NCBI GenBank assembly: GCA_050291935.1
Contig: JBNKKR010000018.1
Span: 1-64,000 of the forward strand
Reading direction: 5' to 3'
From: Desulfocapsa sp050291935
Lineage (GTDB): Bacteria; Desulfobacterota; Desulfobulbia; Desulfobulbales; Desulfocapsaceae
Length of the DNA: 64,000 nucleotides
Under the pieces are notes generated by a model, which saw only the letters and a list, made by a program, of their open reading frames with translations, had not been told where the DNA came from and did no database searches. How positions within the stretch are numbered: position 1 is the first letter of the stretch; each line of letters begins with the position of its first letter. This document shows positions 59,445-64,000 of the stretch, piece by piece. The position numbers were made by a program, and so were the translations under genes.

Positions 59445-60401
59445 TTATCCTCTTGGATGAAATTTTTGGTGAATGGATTTAAGGCGGCCTTCATCGACGT
59501 GGGTATAGATTTGGGTGGTGGTGATATCGGAGTGGCCAAGCATCATCTGTACGGAACGTAAGTCAGCTCCATGGGTTAACAGGTGGGTGGCAAAAGAGTG
59601 ACGCAGGCTGTGGGGGGAGATGTTTTTAGTAATACCTGCTGCTTGTGCCGCCTCTTTAAGTATCTGCCAGAAGCGTAACCTGGTCATTGCCTTTCCATGA
59701 TTGGTGACAAAAAGGGCGTTGCTTCTTTTTCCTTTCATTATTAAGGGCCTTGCGCTGTCGAGGTAATCGGTGAGGGCCTCTTGGGCTGGAATTCCAAAGG
59801 GGATGAGGCGCTCTTTATTCCCTTTTCCGGTTACCCGGATAAAACAGGATGAAAGATTGAGACCGGTAAGCGGAAGTTGTACCAGTTCAGATACGCGCAT
59901 ACCCGTTGAGTAGAGCAGTTGCAGCATGGTGTGGTTGCGCTGCGTGAGCGGGGTACGTAAAGATGGTGAGGTGAGCAATTTGTCCACCTCAACAAGAGAC
60001 ATTCCTTTGGGAAGGCTTTTACTGGCTTTTGGACTGCTGATACCTGCCATGGGGTTGCTGGCAAGAAGAGATTGTCTCTGCAGGTAATTGAAAAAACGTT
60101 TGAGCGCTGAAATTCTCCTTGCGTTGGTGCGGTGGGAGAGATGTTTTTTGTTACACTGTTTTAAAAATTGTTGGACCGTTTTCTCCTCAATCCCACTAAG
60201 ATTTCTAATAGGTTGCAACAGGTTGATAAGAAATAGAAAAAAGAGGTCTATATCACTACCATAGGCCGCAACAGTGTTCTTGGCAAATCGCTTTTCAGTA
60301 ATGAGATAATGGAGGAAAAGCTCTTTGGCGGCAGTAAATTCGCTTGGGAGGGACTTAGGTTTGATGGCGGACTCCCTGTAACAGAAAAAGAAAACACCCA
60401 C
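59445..60401 (-). CDS. tyrosine recombinase XerC/XerD family
   Basis: A 318-residue tyrosine recombinase. Catalytic residues: Arg in GMRVSELVQLPL, Lys in GKGNKERLIPFG, HxxR in HSLRHSFATHLL, His in LGHSDITTTQ and Tyr in IYTHV. The N-terminal core-binding domain (FLHYLITEKRFAKNTVAAYGSD) is standard. The start is GTG 60401 with a weak ribosome site; an extra ~15 residues precede the usual beginning. Likely chromosome dimer resolution; no dif site was identified. Confidence 0.9.
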   Translation of the reverse strand: MGVFFFCYRESAIKPKSLPSEFTAAKELFLHYLITEKRFAKNTVAAYGSDIDLFFLFLINLLQPIRNLSGIEEKTVQQFLKQCNKKHLSHRTNARRISALKRFFNYLQRQSLLASNPMAGISSPKASKSLPKGMSLVEVDKLLTSPSLRTPLTQRNHTMLQLLYSTGMRVSELVQLPLTGLNLSSCFIRVTGKGNKERLIPFGIPAQEALTDYLDSARPLIMKGKRSNALFVTNHGKAMTRLRFWQILKEAAQAAGITKNISPHSLRHSFATHLLTHGADLRSVQMMLGHSDITTTQIYTHVDEGRLKSIHQKFHPRG

Positions 60402-60531
60402 CGTATGGTCAGGTTGAGCAGATTATCCGCCCACCCCAAAACCTGTATCTCAGCGGTAGTTTATGCTTTGATGGTACAAAAGAGCCCTATATCGGACGTT
60501 GATGCTTCAAATCGTGTATCTTTTACCAGTA

Positions 60532-60723
60532 TCAACCACCTCTGATACGGTTGAACTTGCGGAGTTTACGGCGAGCTTCTGCCTGCTTGCGACGTTTTTT
60601 GACACTTGGTTTCTCGTAGCATTCACGACGTTTCAGCTCTCGCTTGATACCATCAATCTGCAGTTTCTTTTTTAGCTGCCTGATGGCATACTCAAGATCT
60701 CCACGAACTTCAACTTCTATCAT
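60532..60723 (-). CDS. rpsU: 30S ribosomal protein S21
   Basis: A 63-residue S21: IEVEVRGDLEYAIRQLKKK, then RRECYEKPSVKKRRK and KLRKFNRIRGG. Start ATG 60723 with GGAG upstream; a longer in-frame ORF has no family residues. S21 is often linked to translation of start-proximal messages. Confidence 0.93.
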   Translation of the reverse strand: MIEVEVRGDLEYAIRQLKKKLQIDGIKRELKRRECYEKPSVKKRRKQAEARRKLRKFNRIRGG

Positions 60724-60909
60724 TTGGGGCTCCGTTATAAAAAAAGAGTTAAATACTACCATATAGTCAGATGTGGCGCGCAAAAGAGCCATAAACCCAG
60801 CACATACTTTGCACAGACCAGCACATAAACACGCTTATATAAAAAATTGTAGGATTGGTGTCAATGAATTTTTCGGAAACTGTGGATGGTGGCGATGGTT
60901 TTATATGGA

Positions 60910-62289
60910 CTATGGCAGGGGAAATATCTTTCCCGGATTCATAATGCCTTTGGGATCAAAAAGGTTCTTTATGTTTTGCATGGTTTCAATGGCGGTTGCG
61001 TCCAGTTCCATATTGATAAATTCGGCTTTGGAGATGCCTACTCCATGTTCTCCTGAGAGTGTTCCTTTTAAAGAAAGGACCTTTGTAAAGAGTTCTTTTT
61101 TGGCTGTTGTTACTTTTTTTGTTTCGGAGGAGGAACTGTCTCTACTCATGATGTTCACATGGATATTGCCATCTCCAGCATGGCCAAAAGTCAATATTGT
61201 AAGATCAAGTTCTGTTGCAAGGGATTCACAGAAGAGAACAAGTTCAGGGATTTTGCTGCGGGGAACCACAACATCTTCATTGGTTTTAATGCCACCTAAC
61301 TGAAAACAAGCGGGGGAGATTGACCGTCTCGCTTGCCAAATTTCTTCAATTTCTTCGGGACTTGTTGCCCGCTGCAGGGTGCAATGGGGAAATTGTTTTA
61401 TCAGCTCTTGCAAGTGATTACATTGTTTTTCAACCTCTTTTTGCTCCCCATCTATTTCGATGATAAGTATGGCTTGGGTTTCTTTGGCCACAGGCGTAGA
61501 AAATGTATCTGAAACCAAAGAAATTGTGGTGTGGTCCATATATTCCAGGGTGCAGGGGGATACACCGCTGGTTAGTATAATGGAGACAAGTTCAGTGGTT
61601 TTGGTTAGGGAGTTTGATTGCAAAAGAAAGGTCTCTTTTTTTTCGGGAAGGGGGAGAAGGCGAGTGATGATTTTCGTAATAATTCCCAGGGTGCCTTCAG
61701 AGCCAACAAAGAGTCGTGTGAGATCGTAGCCGACAACCCCCTTTTCTGTGCGCGTCCCGGTTTTGAGGATCTCTCCGTTTGCCAAAACAACTTCAAGGCC
61801 GATTACCGAGTCCTTTGTAACGCCATATTTTACCGCTGATGGGCCTCCTGCGCATTCCGCCACGTTCCCGCCCATGGTACAAAATTGAAAACTTGCCGGG
61901 TCGGGCGGGTACATCAGGTTGAACCTGGCAAGGTATCTTTTAAAGTCTCCGGTAATTACCCCAGGCTGAACGATGGCTATGCAATTTTCTCTGTCCAGCT
62001 CAAGTATTTTGTTAAGACGGCATGTGGAAACAACGATTCCGCCAAATCGGGGTAAAGCGCCACCTGTGGTTCCACTTGCGGCGCCTCTGCATGTCACCGG
62101 GATAGTGTAGCTATTTGCAAGTTGGATAATTGCTGCAACTTGCTCACCGCTGTCTGGAAAAACCACAACATCGGGAAGAAAGCGCTCTTTACTATTGTCG
62201 TAGGAGTAGCAAAGACGTTCTTCTTTTGTGCGACAGCAGTTCTTTTTACCAACGATGGCAGAGAGTTTTTGAAATATTTGTGAATCCAT
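60910..62289 (-). CDS. FAD-binding oxidase (GlcD/D-lactate dehydrogenase type)
   Basis: A 459-residue FAD-linked oxidase. The N-terminal FAD domain has FPDSGEQVAAIIQLAN, CRGAASGTTGGALP, PDPASFQFCTMGGNVAECAGGP, KYGVTKDSVIGLEVVLANG and FVGSEGTLGIIT; the C-terminal domain ends with TFGHAGDGNIHVNI, GTLSGEHGVGISK and FDPKGIMNPGKIFP. It oxidises glycolate, D-lactate or a related hydroxyacid; substrate unknown. No glcE/F partner or Fe-S protein is adjacent. Confidence 0.9.
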   Translation of the reverse strand: MDSQIFQKLSAIVGKKNCCRTKEERLCYSYDNSKERFLPDVVVFPDSGEQVAAIIQLANSYTIPVTCRGAASGTTGGALPRFGGIVVSTCRLNKILELDRENCIAIVQPGVITGDFKRYLARFNLMYPPDPASFQFCTMGGNVAECAGGPSAVKYGVTKDSVIGLEVVLANGEILKTGTRTEKGVVGYDLTRLFVGSEGTLGIITKIITRLLPLPEKKETFLLQSNSLTKTTELVSIILTSGVSPCTLEYMDHTTISLVSDTFSTPVAKETQAILIIEIDGEQKEVEKQCNHLQELIKQFPHCTLQRATSPEEIEEIWQARRSISPACFQLGGIKTNEDVVVPRSKIPELVLFCESLATELDLTILTFGHAGDGNIHVNIMSRDSSSSETKKVTTAKKELFTKVLSLKGTLSGEHGVGISKAEFINMELDATAIETMQNIKNLFDPKGIMNPGKIFPLP

Positions 62290-62383
62290 GCTTGTATATT
62301 ACCTCAAGACTTAAAAAAAGACAGGGTGAACTGTATTGTTTTAAAAAATAAAACGGGTGCATAGGTACCTTTTAGGTGAGGAA

Positions 62384-63322
62384 ATGGCAGGTGGATCAAA
62401 GATACGAGTGGCCTTGCTCGCTGGTGGGAAGTCAGGTGAGCGTGAGGTCTCTTTAGCGGGAGCGGCTGGTTTTATAGAGGCCATTGATACGAATAAATAT
62501 GAACTTGTGCAGTATGATCCCAAAACGGATCTACTCCGTATTATAAGTGAGGCAGACGCCATTGATGTTGCGTTTATCCTGCTCCATGGCACTTACGGAG
62601 AGGATGGAACGGTTCAGGGGTATCTTGATCTGTTGGGGATTCCGTATCAGGGCGCGGGGGTGCTTGGTAGCAGCTTGGCCATGGATAAGAATATGTCAAA
62701 AAAGCTGTATCAAACGGTTGATATTCCTGTGGCTAACTGGCAAATGGCGACGATCAGTGACAAGGAGGATCCTTCACGGCTTCTTGAAAAATTGGTGCTT
62801 CCGGTTGTTATCAAGCCACTTCGTGAAGGTTCAAGCCTTGGTATGTCGGTGGCAAGAGATATTGATGAGTTACGAAAGGGGATTTGTCTTGCCTATGAAC
62901 AAGATTCGGAAGTGATGGTTGAGGAATATATCAGTGGGCGGGAAATTACCGTTGCCGTGCTTGGAAATAGTGATCTGCAGGCTTTACCACTCATAGAGAT
63001 TATTCCAGGGGAAGGTTTTAGCTTTTTTGACTACCGGGCAAAGTACGAAAAAGGAGCCTCGGAGGAGATTTGCCCGGCAGAGGTGCCGGATGTTATTGCT
63101 AAAAAAGCACAAGAATACGCCATAAAAGCCCATAAGGTGCTTCAACTAAGGGGATATTCAAGAACGGATATGATGTTGGATGCAAGTGGAAAACTCTTTG
63201 TTTTGGAAACCAACACCATACCCGGCATGACCCCCACAAGTCTTTTGCCACAGGCTGCAGCGGCAGCAGGGATAAGCTTTTCACAGCTTATTGACAAACT
63301 TTTGACACTTGCTTTGGAGTAG
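62384..63322 (+). CDS. ddl: D-alanine--D-alanine ligase
   Basis: A 312-residue Ddl ATP-grasp enzyme: LLAGGKSGEREVSLAGA, LLHGTYGEDGTVQGYLDLLG, PVVIKPLREGSSLGMSV, EEYISGREITVAVLG, and FVLETNTIPGMTPTSLLPQAA. It makes D-Ala-D-Ala for peptidoglycan. ATG 62384 was chosen with AGGTGAGG upstream; GTG 62357 in frame is an alternative. The genes of the mur cluster are not nearby. Confidence 0.95.
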   Translation: MAGGSKIRVALLAGGKSGEREVSLAGAAGFIEAIDTNKYELVQYDPKTDLLRIISEADAIDVAFILLHGTYGEDGTVQGYLDLLGIPYQGAGVLGSSLAMDKNMSKKLYQTVDIPVANWQMATISDKEDPSRLLEKLVLPVVIKPLREGSSLGMSVARDIDELRKGICLAYEQDSEVMVEEYISGREITVAVLGNSDLQALPLIEIIPGEGFSFFDYRAKYEKGASEEICPAEVPDVIAKKAQEYAIKAHKVLQLRGYSRTDMMLDASGKLFVLETNTIPGMTPTSLLPQAAAAAGISFSQLIDKLLTLALE

Positions 63323-63367
63323 TTATTTGTAAGACTTTTTTGCAGTCAGTATCTGTCCGGAAATCAG

Positions 63368-64000
63368 TTAACCTTCAAGAAAACAACGCATATGGTCGCT
63401 TCTCGCTGGGTGTCGCAAACGCTGTAATGCTTCCTGCTCTATTTGCCGAATTCTTTCCCGGGAAACGTTAAATTGCTTTCCAACTTCCTCCAGGGTGTAC
63501 TCGTTTCTCCCACCAAGGCCAAAACGCATCCGTAACACCTGAGCTTCACGTGGGCTGAGACTGTCAAGGATGTTATCTATCTGCCTGTGGAGATCGCTGG
63601 TTACAGCAACGTCGTCAGGCCGAGTTACGTTCCTGTTTTCAATTACTTGCATAAGGTTTTGGCTGTTGTCCCCAATGGGTTCCTCAAGGGACATGGGTTC
63701 CATGCTGGTCTCGATTATGGAGAGCATCTTGGAGTAGGGCATATAGGTGTTTTTTTCAAGCTCCGTCATGGTCGGTTTGCGTCCTAAGCGTTTTCGAAGA
63801 CCACTAAAGGTTTTATTGAAATGGTTCCGTGATACAAGAAAATGGGCAGGGAGCTTAATGGTCCTGGTTTTTTCCGGGATAGAACGGGTAATTGCCTGAC
63901 GAATCCACCAGGAAGCGTATGTTGAAAAGCGTCTGCCGGTGTTATGATCAAATCGAAAGACCGCTCGCATAAGACCGATGCAACCTTCCTGTACAAGGTC
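63368..64000 (-). CDS. RNA polymerase sigma factor, sigma-70 family, 3' part
   Basis: The reverse strand is open to the window edge, so the start lies outside. Seen: region 2 (DLVQEGCIGLMRAVFRF, FSTYASWWIRQAITRSI), region 3, and region 4 (LSPREAQVLRMRFGL, TLEEVGKQFNVSRERIRQIEQEALQRLR). It is RpoD-like, and the short C-terminal end (SDHMRCFLEG) fits a group 2 factor such as RpoS better than RpoD, but the N-terminal part would be needed to tell. Confidence 0.9.
   Translation of the reverse strand, partial: DLVQEGCIGLMRAVFRFDHNTGRRFSTYASWWIRQAITRSIPEKTRTIKLPAHFLVSRNHFNKTFSGLRKRLGRKPTMTELEKNTYMPYSKMLSIIETSMEPMSLEEPIGDNSQNLMQVIENRNVTRPDDVAVTSDLHRQIDNILDSLSPREAQVLRMRFGLGGRNEYTLEEVGKQFNVSRERIRQIEQEALQRLRHPARSDHMRCFLEG

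Noticed and set aside
1..64000. tRNA, rRNA genes and CRISPR arrays
   Set aside because: No cloverleaf with a GGTTCGAATCC-type arm and no regularly spaced repeats were found by eye.

Overview
The window reads as chromosome of a Gram-negative, sigma-54-using bacterium. The best guess is a sulfate reducer or relative in the Desulfobacterota (Desulfobulbales-like). That is inferred from the lipid A genes that use LpxI, a DcrH-style chemoreceptor ending in a hemerythrin domain, a DHH-CBS-CBS-nucleotidyltransferase fusion beside a second CCA-type enzyme, and an RtcR/RtcB/RtcA locus. No rRNA, tRNA or CRISPR array was found.

Left part (0-16.7 kb), housekeeping: pyrE with a tiny double-CXXC protein; glmS and a NamZ-like DUF1343 gene running into lpxD-fabZ-lpxA-lpxI (amino sugar supply into lipid A) and a sugar nucleotidyltransferase; a reverse-strand thioredoxin-dus-DUF3943 group; then a forward run of CCA-type nucleotidyltransferase, rlmE, yebC, ruvC-ruvA-ruvB and panB.

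16.7-21.5 kb is an AT-rich accessory island made of toxin-antitoxin and polymorphic-toxin pieces. It holds an orphan Phd-type antitoxin, a tightly coupled 93-aa protein/PIN-domain pair, a frameshifted Rhs tip with its variable C-terminus and putative immunity gene, a broken axe-txe remnant, a very short YadA-type trimeric autotransporter bracketed by ~53-bp direct repeats, a MazF-like remnant, and an intact hicAB with a strong palindrome-bearing promoter.

21.6-34 kb: a periplasmic YceB-like protein, an XPB-like helicase, typA, and a reverse-strand run of Nudix, HAD, panE, OB-fold protein, SGNH esterase and glgX, then a DUF1566 protein. 32.4-36.6 kb is an RNA-repair locus: rtcR divergent from a sigma-54 promoter, rtcB, an intercistronic 12-bp hairpin, and rtcA. 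A relB with an internally deleted relE follows, then a VOC/AraC pair and pstSCAB without phoU.

42.7-48.3 kb is the most interesting intact system: an SOS mutagenesis cassette in the order lexA, DUF72, catalytically dead Y-family polymerase (ImuB-like), dnaE2. Two inverted copies of a putative LexA box precede it. The DUF72 gene sits where imuA usually lies.

48.3-64 kb: DacA-type carboxypeptidase, an acyl-CoA synthetase-FadL pair with a palindromic operator over its promoter, a site-2 protease, an MCP-hemerythrin fusion, a PilZ protein, the DHH-CBS-nucleotidyltransferase fusion, a Xer recombinase, rpsU, a GlcD-type oxidase, ddl and the 3' part of a sigma-70 family gene that runs off the right edge.
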